A DNA stretch of 64,000 bases, taken from assembly GCF_004114375.1 (NCBI RefSeq), contig NZ_CP034692.1, forward strand, positions 2,728,001 to 2,792,000, given 5' to 3'. A program made the position numbers and the translations under genes. A model generated the notes under the pieces. It was not told the DNA's origin. It searched no databases and was given only the letters and a program-made list of their open reading frames with translations. The stretch comes from Halorubrum sp. BOL3-1 (lineage in GTDB: Archaea; Halobacteriota; Halobacteria; Halobacteriales; Haloferacaceae). Shown one piece after another: positions 8,005-16,257 of this stretch. How positions within the stretch are numbered: position 1 is the first letter of the stretch; every line of letters begins with the position of its first letter.

Positions 8005-9405
8005 ATGACCGAGCTACCGGACCGCGTCGTCGGCGACGCGCGGACGAGCGACTTCGGGTGGAGCCTCCTCACGGACCTGACGGACATCGGGAACCGCATG
8101 GCCGGGTCGGCCGGCGAGCGCCGCGGCGCCGAGCGCGTCGTCGAGGCGTTCGAGGCGGCCGGACTCAGGAACGCCGGACTCGACGAGTTCGAGATCCCCG
8201 GCTGGTGGCGCGGCGACTCGTCGCTTTCGGTGTCGGGACCGGTCGAGCGCCGCCACGAGAACTCTCACGAGGTGATCGCGCTGCCCGGCACGCCGAGCGG
8301 CGAGGTGACCGCCCCGCTCGTGGACGTCGGGGACGGCACCGACGAGGAGTTCGCCGCCGCGGGCGACACGCTGGAGGGCGCGGTCGCGATGGCCTCCTCG
8401 CGCACGCCGGAGAGTCACGACCGGTGGATCCACCGGATGGAAAAGTACGTCGCGGCGGCCGAGCGCGGCGCGGTCGGGTTCGTCTTCCGGAACCACATCG
8501 AGGGGGCGCTCCCGCCGACCGGCGAGATCGGCTACCACAACCGCCCCGGACCGATCCCCGCGGTGGGCGTCTCGAAGGAGGTCGGCGACCGGCTCTCGCG
8601 GCTCGCCGGAGCGGCCGAGGAGGAGAGAGGGGAGAAGCAGGGCGGTAACGGTCCGGGAACCGGCGACCGACCGACCGTCTCGCTCGACGTCGACTGCCGG
8701 AACGAGCCGACGACCTCGGTGAACGCGGTCGCGGAGGTCGGTCCCGACACCGACGAGGCGGTGTACCTCACCGCGCACGTGGACGCCCACGACGTGAGCG
8801 ACGGCGCGAACGACAACGGCGCCGGGTCGGCGCTCGTCGCGGAGGTCGGTCGCCTACTCGCGAGCGTCGAGGGCGACCTCGACACGCGGGTGCGTCTCGT
8901 CACCTTCGGCTCCGAGGAGATCGGGCTGTGGGGGGCGTACCACGCCGCGGAGACGACGCCGCGGGAGGAGATCGCCTGTCTGGTCAACCTCGACGGGGCC
9001 TGTAGCTCGCGGAACCTCCGCGTGGGGACGAACGGGTTCGACGGGATGCGCTCGACCTTCGAGGCGGTCGCGGACGCGTTCGACGCCCCGCTCGCGACCG
9101 GCGAGACGATCTCGCCGCACGGCGACCAGTGGGCGTTCGTTCAGGAGGGGATCCCGGCCGTGATGGTCTCGACGACGAGCGAGCAGTCGGGTCGCGGGTG
9201 GGGACACACCCACGCCGACACCCTCGACAAGCTCGACTCGCGGGACCTCCGAGAGACGGCGACGCTCGTCGCCGCGGGCGTCTACCGGTTCGCGACGGGG
9301 GAAACCGAGGCGACCCACTGCTCGCGGGAGTCGGTCAGCGACGCCATCGACGAGGGGTACGTCGAGGAGCTGAAGACGGGCGGACGGTGGCCCTACGGGG
9401 AGTGA
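8005..9405 (+). CDS. M28 family zinc aminopeptidase
   Basis: Zinc-dependent exopeptidase of 466 aa, cytoplasmic by lack of a signal peptide. A PA-type insert (residues about 75-200) is followed by the catalytic domain: zinc ligands in HVDAHDVSDGANDNGAGSA near residue 255, general base Glu in FGSEEIGLWGAYHA near 302, the bridging and terminal ligand regions NLDGACSS and GWGHTHADTLDKLD near the C-terminus. All expected ligands seem present, so it should be active. Likely a role in peptide turnover. The linker around residues 208-225 (Glu/Gly rich) is loose and probably non-conserved. Confidence 0.88.
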   Translation: MTELPDRVVGDARTSDFGWSLLTDLTDIGNRMAGSAGERRGAERVVEAFEAAGLRNAGLDEFEIPGWWRGDSSLSVSGPVERRHENSHEVIALPGTPSGEVTAPLVDVGDGTDEEFAAAGDTLEGAVAMASSRTPESHDRWIHRMEKYVAAAERGAVGFVFRNHIEGALPPTGEIGYHNRPGPIPAVGVSKEVGDRLSRLAGAAEEERGEKQGGNGPGTGDRPTVSLDVDCRNEPTTSVNAVAEVGPDTDEAVYLTAHVDAHDVSDGANDNGAGSALVAEVGRLLASVEGDLDTRVRLVTFGSEEIGLWGAYHAAETTPREEIACLVNLDGACSSRNLRVGTNGFDGMRSTFEAVADAFDAPLATGETISPHGDQWAFVQEGIPAVMVSTTSEQSGRGWGHTHADTLDKLDSRDLRETATLVAAGVYRFATGETEATHCSRESVSDAIDEGYVEELKTGGRWPYGE

Positions 9406-9474
9406 CCGCGAGGAGGTAAGACCGGGGCGGACGAGACCGGCGCGACGGCTCAGGGGCGGTGCCGTCCGCTCGAC

Positions 9475-9666
9475 TCAGTCCTGGTCGGAACAGTCGGAGA
9501 CGCCGAGCGGGAGGCCTTCCGGGGAGTCCGCGTCACCGTCGAGACCGGCGTACGCGTCGTCGATGAGCCGAGCCAACTGCGTCTCGGGGGTCACGCCGCG
9601 GGCGGCGGCGAGGGCCGCGAGCCGCTCGTACTGCTCGTCCGGCACGGACACTGTTCCGTTGTCCAT
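9475..9666 (-). CDS. Small CopG/RHH-like protein
   Basis: A 63-residue protein with a short N-terminal strand NGTVSVPDEQYERLAALA followed by two predicted helices and an acidic tail, resembling ribbon-helix-helix or antitoxin-like proteins. Family assignment is by shape only. The ATG is preceded by TTTATA about 27 bases upstream, which supports a leaderless transcript from this start and argues for a real gene. No toxin-like partner is adjacent: the next genes are the M28 peptidase (convergent) and a Bat-type regulator 91 bases upstream in the same direction. Confidence 0.65.
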   Translation of the reverse strand: MDNGTVSVPDEQYERLAALAAARGVTPETQLARLIDDAYAGLDGDADSPEGLPLGVSDCSDQD

Positions 9667-9757
9667 ACGCAGCGCTCCGTCCCGGAGGTATAAAAGCGTT
9701 GTTCGGGCCGGGTTCGCGTCGGATCTCGGGGTCGCGGATTCGCGGCGGATCCTCGGT

Positions 9758-10498
9758 TCACGACGAGTCCGACCGGTCCGCCTCACGGACCGCGGTGACC
9801 GGCTCCCCGTCCGCGAACCGGTCGAACAGCGCGTTCATCACCGCCGACTCGGCGCGAGAGAGGTGTTCCCACACTGTCGTCGAGCCGAGCCCGAGTTCGG
9901 CGGCGACCTCCTCGACGCCCACGCCGCCGCCGTGGTCGTAGTAGCCCGCGGCGATCGCGGTCGCGAGGACCTCCCGCTGCCTGTCGGTGAGACCGTCGAG
10001 GAGGCCGGACGCGGGGAGCTGCGGGGAGCGCTCGATCGACGCCAGCTCCACGTTCCGCGCCAACTCCACGTCGTTGCCGCCGCGTTCGAGCTCGCGCATC
10101 ACCGCGGAGAGGTCGTCGCCGTCTCCGAGGTAAACCGTCCAGCGCTCGACGCCGCCGGAGATGGTCGTCCCCGTCCGGTAGTGGATCCCCATCCGCGAGA
10201 ACCGCTCCCCGACCCCCTCCCAGTCGGCCGCCGAGACGTCGATCGTCAGGGCGACGTACGCGTGAGTCCCCTCGATCGGCGCGAGCGGCTCGGCGGAGAC
10301 GACCAGGTCGAACTCGCGGAACTCCTCGACGAACGCCTCGATCTCGGCCGGCGGTCCCGTGAGTTCTGCGATTCGCTTGCGTTCGGACCCCCTGCCGGTC
10401 ATCGACGAGACGGAGCGGTACCGCACCTCCGGGTGATCCGCGCTCACTTCGCACTCCGGCTCCCCCGCGTGGTAGATCCGGAACGTCACTTCCCGCAT
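9758..10498 (-). CDS. Bat-type HTH_10 transcriptional regulator
   Basis: Regulator of the bacterio-opsin-activator (Bat) family, 246 aa. The N-terminal two-thirds is an alpha/beta sensor-like module without PAS or GAF signatures I can see. The C-terminal HTH_10 domain reads LTDRQREVLATAIAAGYYD with the recognition part GVEEVAAELGLGSTTVWEHL, exactly the family pattern. The start is the ATG giving MREVTFRIYHAG. Upstream, two direct copies of a 20-base operator-like sequence (10529-10548, 10555-10574) overlap its presumed promoter, suggesting autoregulation. Target genes are unknown. Confidence 0.88.
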   Translation of the reverse strand: MREVTFRIYHAGEPECEVSADHPEVRYRSVSSMTGRGSERKRIAELTGPPAEIEAFVEEFREFDLVVSAEPLAPIEGTHAYVALTIDVSAADWEGVGERFSRMGIHYRTGTTISGGVERWTVYLGDGDDLSAVMRELERGGNDVELARNVELASIERSPQLPASGLLDGLTDRQREVLATAIAAGYYDHGGGVGVEEVAAELGLGSTTVWEHLSRAESAVMNALFDRFADGEPVTAVREADRSDSS

Positions 10499-10860
10499 GG
10501 CGGATTCGAGGTCGCCGAGGTTCAAACGGGTTCCGGACCGGTCGCGAGCCGGTAGGTTCCGAACCGGTCGCGAGTCATTTATACCGCCGACCGCGCAACC
10601 CTGAGTGTGGTGGCGATGACGAGTCGGTTACCCCCACCGAGCCCCTTGTGACGACGGGTTTCGACCGAGCCACCGTTCCCACGGTCGCCAGCGGTGCCGC
10701 CGGACTGCGACCCGAATCGTCGCCGTTCGGCCGCGGAGCGGCGGCGCTTGCGCGGCGCGGGGCGAAAGTGGTTCTGTGCGGTAGTGACGGCCCGCAGTCT
10801 ATCGGTTTCGACGCGAAAGAAGCGGGTAGATCGGACGTCGAGCGCGGCAGTCAGGTCGGC
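10499..10860. other. Gap of 362 bases with an orphan promoter
   Basis: Contains the tandem operator, a TTTATA at 10578-10583 directed rightward, and from 10607 a leaderless-position GTG frame of only 14 codons (MVAMTSRLPPPSPL) ending at 10651. No protein-coding gene on the plus strand follows; the next gene is the convergent aldo/keto reductase. The TCGGT/ACCGA pair around TTACCCCC (10624-10640) could form a short stem. A small RNA or leader peptide is possible but unproven. Confidence 0.35.
10529..10574. promoter_or_regulatory. Tandem operator-like direct repeat
   Basis: Two copies of GGTTCCGRACCGGTCGCGAG begin 26 bases apart and differ at one base. The first half of each is an inverted repeat (GGTTC/GAACC in the second). 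The pair lies between the start of the Bat-type gene on the minus strand and a TTTATA element at 10578-10583 facing right. The 26-base spacing, about 2.5 helical turns, puts the copies on opposite faces. Confidence 0.5.
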
Positions 10861-11931
10861 TCAGTACGACGCGGCGCGCTTGTCGAGACCGGCGGCCTCG
10901 ATGTCCTCGCCGTCTACGGAGGTGCGCAGGACGTCCATCCCGTCGTCGCCGTCGACGTCGAAGTTACGGGCGTACAGCTCCGCCACCCGGTCGTACTCGG
11001 CGTCTGAGAGCGGCGGCACGCCCGCCGCGCTCCATTCCGCGATGTCGTCGCCGTCGCGGAACGTGGGGGTGACGGAGGCGACCTCGTCGTGCGCGAGCAG
11101 CCAGCGGATCGCGGCCTGCGCCATCGTGCGGCTCCCCTCCGCGTGGTCCGGCTCTTCGATGAACCGGATCGCCTCGACCTTCTCCCAGCCCGTCTCGTAC
11201 CACTCCTTCGGGCGGTGCGAGCGGTGGTCGCCGTCTTCGAGGACGGTGTCGGGCGTTACCTGCTCGTTGAGCAGGCCGGAGGAGTGCGGGACGCGCGCGA
11301 TCACCGAGGTGTCCGAGCCGCGCTCGCGGATCGACTCCACGAAGTGGCGGCCCGGCTCCTGCTCGAACAGATTGAACACGGTCTGGACCGCGTCGAACTC
11401 CTCGTACTCGACGGCGGCGTCGCCCTCCGCGAGCCAGCCGATGGAGGGACCGAGCGCCCAGCCGAGCGCGCGGACGCGGCCCTCGACCTTCCACTCCGCG
11501 AGGAGGTCGCGCACCTCGGGGGTGACCTCGTCGACGTTGGCGTTGTGGAGCTGGAGCAGGTCGACGTAGTCGGTGTCGAGCCGGTCGAGCGAGGCCTCGA
11601 ACGCCTCGGTGAGGTACTCGCGGGTCAGCTCCTTCGGCAGCTCGCCGTGGCCGGCCTGCGGGTTGTCGTAGAAGTCGTAGCCGACCTTCGTCGCCAGCGT
11701 CACCTCGTCGCGACGGCCGTCGATGGCCCGCCCGATTATCTCCTCGCTGTCGCCGTGGCCGTACACGTCGCCGGTGTCGACGTAGGTGACGCCCGCGTCG
11801 AGCGCGTCCTCGACCATCCCGACCGCCTGTTCGTCGGAGCGGTCGCCCCACCAGTCGGTGCCGACGACCCACGCGCCGAAGCCGATTTCGGAGACCTCGA
11901 CGCCCGAGTTCCCCAGTTCGCGGTGTTGCAT
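10861..11931 (-). CDS. Aldo/keto reductase
   Basis: NADPH-dependent oxidoreductase with a TIM barrel, 356 aa, cytoplasmic. The catalytic tetrad elements are visible: Asp in YVDTGDVYGHGDSEE, Lys in TLATKVGYDF, and Tyr within VYG; the His appears in LLQLHN. The phosphate-binding end VTPTFRDGDDIAEW is modified relative to the canonical IPG(A/T)xxxxQ motif. By resemblance it belongs to the YajO/PdxI-like or general AKR11-type group; substrate unknown. A second, shorter aldo/keto reductase is at 24255-25031. Confidence 0.9.
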   Translation of the reverse strand: MQHRELGNSGVEVSEIGFGAWVVGTDWWGDRSDEQAVGMVEDALDAGVTYVDTGDVYGHGDSEEIIGRAIDGRRDEVTLATKVGYDFYDNPQAGHGELPKELTREYLTEAFEASLDRLDTDYVDLLQLHNANVDEVTPEVRDLLAEWKVEGRVRALGWALGPSIGWLAEGDAAVEYEEFDAVQTVFNLFEQEPGRHFVESIRERGSDTSVIARVPHSSGLLNEQVTPDTVLEDGDHRSHRPKEWYETGWEKVEAIRFIEEPDHAEGSRTMAQAAIRWLLAHDEVASVTPTFRDGDDIAEWSAAGVPPLSDAEYDRVAELYARNFDVDGDDGMDVLRTSVDGEDIEAAGLDKRAASY

Positions 11932-12111
11932 ACCCGTCTGTTGGCGGCCGGGACACTTATCGGGCGCGGTCGGTCTCGCGGCGTGGTAGCGCCGGGCCCC
12001 CGCCGCGTCGCGTCTGGCGGTGGCGAGGGCGACCGACCGAGTCGCGACGCTCCCTGGCGCCGCGGTCGCACAACCGAATCCCTTTGAGGCGTCGCGCCGA
12101 ACGGAGGGTCA

Positions 12112-13047
12112 ATGACGAAGCGACACGTGTCCCTACCCGACGGCGCCGAGGCCGGGGTCCGAGGGTTCATCGACGAGGTGGACGGGCGACTCGCCTCGGA
12201 CGAGGACACCTGCGAGGTCGTCCGCGACGTGCTCGTCGACCTCCACGGCGACCGCGAGCGCTGGGAGGCGTGGCAGGACGGGGAGTCGGTGTCGCGCGCC
12301 GAGCAGGTCCGTCTCCAAGGGTACGACCCGTGTAATGCGACGCTGGAATCGGAGTACTACGCGGAGAAAGACGAGGACCGGTTCCAGCGCTCCAAGCACC
12401 TCCAGTGGCTCTGGCGACAGTTCGACGCCACGCCGATGGCCGATAACGTCGCGTTCGCGCTTCGGTTCCGACAGATGCTCGGTAACCACCTCTTCGCGGA
12501 GTGCGGAGACGACTGCCGCTTTTTCAAGGGGATCTCGGTCACCTACGGTCACAACATCGAGGTCGGCGACAACGCCGTGATCCACGACGACGTCCATCTC
12601 GACGACCGCGGGAAGCTCACGATCGGTGACCGCGCGTCCGTCTCCGACGGCGTCCACCTCTACAGCCACGACCACGACATCGTCGATCAGACCGAGGTCC
12701 GGAACTTCCACACAATCGTCGAGGACGACGCCCGCGTCACCTACGACGCGATGGTTCGGGCGGGCTGCCGGATCGGGGAGAACAGCGTCGTCGGCGCGCG
12801 CTCCGTGGTCCAGGGCGACGTGCCGGACCACCACGTCGTCGTCGGCTCGCCCGCCCGCAGCGTCCGCGTGAAGCCGGGGTGGGAGTCCGCCGCCGAGGAG
12901 TTAGAGGACGGGCGACTTCCCGACAACCAAGACGAGCGCGAGATCGAGTACGAGCTGTCCGAGGACCTCGATCGGTTCGACGAGTTTCGGCGGGACCTCC
13001 GGCCTCCGGACGTCGAGAACCCCTCGCCGCCCCCCTCGGACCGGTGA
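12112..13047 (+). CDS. Hexapeptide-repeat acyltransferase
   Basis: Left-handed beta-helix acetyltransferase of the maltose/galactoside O-acetyltransferase type, 311 aa. An N-terminal helical cap (residues about 1-135) precedes the hexapeptide repeats (ITYGHNIEVGDNAVIHDD-like turns, about 140-240) with the typical loop HLYSHDHDI containing the catalytic His region, and VVGSPARSV closing the coil. A charged C-terminal tail of about 60 residues follows. Likely an acyl-CoA-dependent O-acetyltransferase of a sugar or small molecule. It converges with the TetR gene at 13225-13917. Confidence 0.88.
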   Translation: MTKRHVSLPDGAEAGVRGFIDEVDGRLASDEDTCEVVRDVLVDLHGDRERWEAWQDGESVSRAEQVRLQGYDPCNATLESEYYAEKDEDRFQRSKHLQWLWRQFDATPMADNVAFALRFRQMLGNHLFAECGDDCRFFKGISVTYGHNIEVGDNAVIHDDVHLDDRGKLTIGDRASVSDGVHLYSHDHDIVDQTEVRNFHTIVEDDARVTYDAMVRAGCRIGENSVVGARSVVQGDVPDHHVVVGSPARSVRVKPGWESAAEELEDGRLPDNQDEREIEYELSEDLDRFDEFRRDLRPPDVENPSPPPSDR

Positions 13048-13224
13048 GACGAGGGAACCGAGTTCGAGACCGTTGACCTCGGTCGACGCGCCGCGTCCGT
13101 CGGCGATTTCCCCCGTTCGGTGCGACGCAGTCGCCGTCTGGAACGCGACCGCCGAAGCCGACGAAGAACGTGCTCGCGATCACCGCGAGCAGCACCGGCG
13201 GCGGCCGCTCGAATCCGGACCGGG

Positions 13225-13917
13225 TCATTCGGGGTCGCCAGCGGCCTCGTCCGCGTCCGGGTCCCGGCGGAGCGCCTCGATCGCGGCGTCGAGCGGCGGC
13301 AGCTCCGTCCCCTCCGCCAGCAGCGGCTCGACGATCCGCCGGAGCGTCGCCTCCGCCACGGTGCGGGTGTAGCCGTCGGCCTCCTCGTCGCGGACGGCGG
13401 CGGCAAGGGTTATCTGTCGGGTCCGCGCGCCGTCGAGGGTCGCCACGATCATCGCCGCCGTCTCCGCGATGTCGACGTCACGGAAGACGCCGGCCTCGAT
13501 ACCGTCCGCGAGGATGTCGGCGACGGTCCCCCGAAGCAGCCGGTCGCTGCGCGCCAGCTGCTCGCGGATCCGCTCGTTGAACGGTCCCTGCGTCCGCAGC
13601 TCCAACAGCGCGATGTGGAACGCCTCCCGGTCGGTCTCGTCGGGGGCGAAGACGAACCACCCGATGAACTGGACCAACCGTTCGACGGGCGGGTCGTCGG
13701 CGCGGGCCGCGATCCGCTCTTCGGAGTCGGAGACGATGTGCTCCAGGAAGGCGACGAGCAGGTCTTCCTTCGTGTCGTAGTGGTAGTGGAGCAGCGACTT
13801 GCTCTTCGAACACTCGTCCGCGATGTCCTGCATCGTCAGGTCGGCGTAGCCGTGGGCGCGGAGGGCGCTGTACACCCCGTCCAGTATCTCCTCCGCCGCG
13901 CTCGGAGAGTCGCTCAT
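13225..13917 (-). CDS. TetR/AcrR family transcriptional regulator
   Basis: One-component repressor, 230 aa. N-terminal HTH: AAEEILDGVYSALRAHGYAD, then LTMQDIADECSKSKSLLHYH, with the classic LLHYHYDTKEDLL ending helix 4; the C-terminal ligand-binding domain is all helical (residues 60-210). The acidic tail is typical of haloarchaea. A perfect 9-base inverted repeat at 13917-13936 covers the start codon and transcription start, so self-repression is likely. There is no adjacent efflux pump; the regulated target besides itself is unknown. Confidence 0.92.
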   Translation of the reverse strand: MSDSPSAAEEILDGVYSALRAHGYADLTMQDIADECSKSKSLLHYHYDTKEDLLVAFLEHIVSDSEERIAARADDPPVERLVQFIGWFVFAPDETDREAFHIALLELRTQGPFNERIREQLARSDRLLRGTVADILADGIEAGVFRDVDIAETAAMIVATLDGARTRQITLAAAVRDEEADGYTRTVAEATLRRIVEPLLAEGTELPPLDAAIEALRRDPDADEAAGDPE

Positions 13918-13936
13918 TGACTGACCAGTCAGTCAA
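13917..13936. promoter_or_regulatory. TetR operator-like palindrome
   Basis: TTGACTGAC-CA-GTCAGTCAA: two perfect 9-base arms with a 2-base centre, typical for TetR/AcrR dimers. It begins at the first base of the TetR start codon and extends upstream, so bound repressor would block the start of a leaderless transcript. Confidence 0.75.
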
Positions 13937-14091
13937 CGAGCGGTAAATTCCTATCGGTCGGCACCGTCACCGTCGAAACCGTTCGCGGCCCGGACGACCG
14001 CGCCGTTCGGCGGTGAAACGCGCTCCGGCGCGGTCGCTCGGGGCGACGGAAACGGTCGAAAAGCCGATTCGCCTCGGGTGTCGCCGTCGAC

Positions 14092-14286
14092 TTACAGGCG
14101 GGTGACGTTCGACGCGCGCGGACCCTTGTCCGCCTCCTCGATGTCGAACTCGACTTCCTGACCCTCTTCGAGGTCCGGGCCGCCGATGTCCTCCATGTGG
14201 AAGAACACGTCCTCGTCCGCGTCGTCAGTCGAAATGAAACCGTAGCCGCCAGTGTCGTTGAAGAAGTCAACTTCGCCTTTCGCCAT
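14092..14286 (-). CDS. cspA: Cold shock protein CspA family, copy 1
   Basis: Single cold-shock domain (OB fold), 64 aa, binds single-stranded nucleic acid. RNP1-like GGYGFISTDD and RNP2-like DVFFHMED motifs are intact, with acidic residues replacing the usual basic ones as in halophiles. TTTTATTTA at about 14310-14318 is 25-30 bases upstream of ATG, giving a leaderless transcript. A second copy lies at 30067-30273; the two proteins are nearly identical in the core but copy 2 has a four-residue Asp-rich insert. Confidence 0.95.
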   Translation of the reverse strand: MAKGEVDFFNDTGGYGFISTDDADEDVFFHMEDIGGPDLEEGQEVEFDIEEADKGPRASNVTRL

Positions 14287-14451
14287 TGCGAGTGTAGAAG
14301 CGGCGTCAGTAAATAAAAGGCTTCCGCGACTCGCCGGGCGTGGAACGCCGTGTCACGGACCGTTCCCGCCCTGGCGCGAAGCGCACCTCCGTTCCGGTGG
14401 AACGACGCCGTGAGTCCGGGGACGCGGGGGTGAGCGCCGCCGTGTTAGTAA

Positions 14452-14461
14452 CTACTATACG
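14452..14461 (+). promoter_or_regulatory. Promoter of the sdhCDBA operon
   Basis: CTACTATACG contains a TATA-like core (CTATAC), 25-33 bases before the sdhC ATG at 14485. No other promoter-like element is visible within the tightly packed operon. Confidence 0.5.
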
Positions 14462-14484
14462 ACACCGGTCCAGAACGATTAGCT

Positions 14485-14910
14485 ATGAGTCAGTCGTACA
14501 ATCGGGGCCTCATCGAGGACTTCGCCCGCTGGCGGGAGTTCGAGGCGGGGATGTGGGCGTGGATCTTCCACAAGTTCACGGGATGGGTGCTCATCGGGTA
14601 CCTGTTCACGCATATCGCTGTGTTGAGCACGGGGATTCCCGCCGCCGGCGCGACCGAGGCGGCGATCATGGCGGGCGAAGACGTGTACACGCAGACCATC
14701 GTTTCGCTGGAGGGACTACTGCTCGTGCGCATCCTCGAAGTCGGTCTGTTGGCCGTCGCCGTCTTCCACATGCTCAACGGAACCCGGCTCCTCCTCGTCG
14801 ACCTCGGGGTCGGGCTGGACGCACAGGACAAGAGCTTCTACGCGTCGCTGGTCCTGACCGGCGCGATCACCGTCGCGTCCGTGCCGACGTTCATCGCGGG
14901 GGCGTTCTGA
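14485..14910 (+). CDS. sdhC: Succinate dehydrogenase cytochrome b subunit
   Basis: Membrane anchor subunit of complex II, 141 aa. Three transmembrane helices (about 28-48, 75-100, 115-138). The first helix carries [15 protein letters not shown] with the histidine and Arg/Ser-like surroundings expected for quinone or haem contact; the second includes [13 protein letters not shown], the conserved SdhC haem-region motif. First gene of a four-gene operon sdhC-sdhD-sdhB-sdhA; the stop is one base before the sdhD ATG, so translation is likely coupled. Confidence 0.94.
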   Translation: MSQSYNRGLIEDFARWREFEAGMWAWIFHKFTGWVLIGYLFTHIAVLSTGIPAAGATEAAIMAGEDVYTQTIVSLEGLLLVRILEVGLLAVAVFHMLNGTRLLLVDLGVGLDAQDKSFYASLVLTGAITVASVPTFIAGAF

Positions 14911-14911
14911 G

Positions 14912-15283
14912 ATGGCCGAGCGCTACTCCTCGTTCCAGAAGGGCGGTCGGATGTGGCTGCTCCAGCGGGTCACGGCGGTGTTCCTGCTGGTCGTCTTGGC
15001 CTTCCACTTCTTCCTGCTCCACTTCGTCCACCACGCAGACGAGGTGTCGTTCCTCGCGACCTCGGGACGGATGACGCAGCTGAGCTACTACTCGCTGATG
15101 ATCACGTTCCTCGTGACCGCGACGTTCCACGGGGTTAACGGCGTGTACAACGCTCTTATCAATCAGGGGCTTACCGGCACGAAACGCACCGTGATCAAGT
15201 GGACGCTCGTCGCCGCGAGCGTCGTGTTGATCGCGCAGGGAATCCGCACCGCGAACGCGTGGGCGGGTATCGGACTCTACTGA
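14912..15283 (+). CDS. sdhD: Succinate dehydrogenase membrane anchor subunit
   Basis: Second membrane anchor of complex II, 123 aa, three transmembrane helices. The opening MWLLQRVTAVFLLVVLAF has the QRxTA element facing the quinone pocket, followed by HFFLLHFVHHADE and FHGVNGVYN, with histidines suited to haem b ligation. It sits between sdhC (one base) and sdhB (27 bases). With SdhC it anchors the catalytic SdhAB dimer and passes electrons to menaquinone in haloarchaea. Confidence 0.93.
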   Translation: MAERYSSFQKGGRMWLLQRVTAVFLLVVLAFHFFLLHFVHHADEVSFLATSGRMTQLSYYSLMITFLVTATFHGVNGVYNALINQGLTGTKRTVIKWTLVAASVVLIAQGIRTANAWAGIGLY

Positions 15284-15310
15284 ACTACCCACGAACACAC
15301 CGCACCGAAC

Positions 15311-16204
15311 ATGAGCACGCAAATTCCGAAGCAGACCGAGGAATCGACCGAGACCGAGACCGAGGCGGCCGAACCCGCCTCCAAGGGCGACGAGCGCCGC
15401 GCCGAGAAGCGACGCCGCGCGGCGGAGCGCCGCGAGCAGCGACAGGCGGAGGAGGCCGAGAAAGCCGCCGCCGACGAGAGCACGGTCGAGCTGAAGGTGT
15501 TCCGCTACGACCCGCAGGTCGAGGGGAAACAGGAGCCGCGGTTCGACACCTTCCACGTCCCGTTCACGAAGGGGATGACGGTCCTCGACGCGCTGATGTA
15601 CGCGCGCGACACTTACGACTCCTCGCTCACGTTCCGGCACTCCTGTCGGCAGGCGGTGTGCGGGTCCGACGCGATGTTCGTCAACGGCGGACAGAAGTTA
15701 GCGTGTAAGACCCAGATCTCGGAGCTCGAACAGCCCGTCCGCGTTGAGCCGCTCCCGCACGCCGAGGTCCGGAAGGACCTGGTCGTCGACATGGAGCACT
15801 TCTACGACCAGATGGAGTCCGTCGAGCCGTACTTCCAGACGAACGAGTACCCGGACGGCGAGCTCGAAGAGCAGCGACAGGACCGGGAGAACCGCGAGAA
15901 GATCAAGATGTCCACGCGCTGTATCTGGTGTGGCGCGTGTATGTCCTCGTGTAACGTCGCCGCGGGCGACAACGAGTACCTCGGGCCGGCCGCGATCAAC
16001 AAGGCGTACCGGTTCGCGATGGACGAGCGCGAGGGCGAGGAGATCAAACAGAAGCGGCTGGAGATCATCGAGCAGGAACACGGCGTCTGGCGGTGTCAGA
16101 CGCAGTTCTCCTGTACGGAGGTGTGCCCGAAAGACATCCCCCTCACCGAGCACATTCAGGAGCTGAAACGCGAGGCGGTCAAAAACAATCTGAAGTTCTG
16201 GTAA
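15311..16204 (+). CDS. sdhB: Succinate dehydrogenase iron-sulfur subunit
   Basis: Carries electrons from the flavin of SdhA to quinone. 297 aa. All three cluster motifs are present: [2Fe-2S] in SCRQAVCGSD with the distal KLAC, [4Fe-4S] in CIWCGACMSSC, and [3Fe-4S] in CQTQFSCTEVCPKD. An unusual feature compared with bacterial SdhB is a charged N-terminal extension of about 60 residues, rich in Glu, Arg and Ala (ERRAEKRRRAAERREQRQ region), which is a common haloarchaeal elaboration of unknown role. The sdhA ATG follows 54 bases later. Confidence 0.96.
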   Translation: MSTQIPKQTEESTETETEAAEPASKGDERRAEKRRRAAERREQRQAEEAEKAAADESTVELKVFRYDPQVEGKQEPRFDTFHVPFTKGMTVLDALMYARDTYDSSLTFRHSCRQAVCGSDAMFVNGGQKLACKTQISELEQPVRVEPLPHAEVRKDLVVDMEHFYDQMESVEPYFQTNEYPDGELEEQRQDRENREKIKMSTRCIWCGACMSSCNVAAGDNEYLGPAAINKAYRFAMDEREGEEIKQKRLEIIEQEHGVWRCQTQFSCTEVCPKDIPLTEHIQELKREAVKNNLKFW

Positions 16205-16257
16205 TCCCGACAGACAGTATCAAGGGACTCCGGAACCTACGAAATTACATACCGACA

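Noticed and set aside
10607-10651. Box C/D guide RNA near GATGACGA at 10615
   Set aside because: The C-box-like sequence is imperfect and I find no properly spaced D box; kept only as an unassigned transcript candidate.
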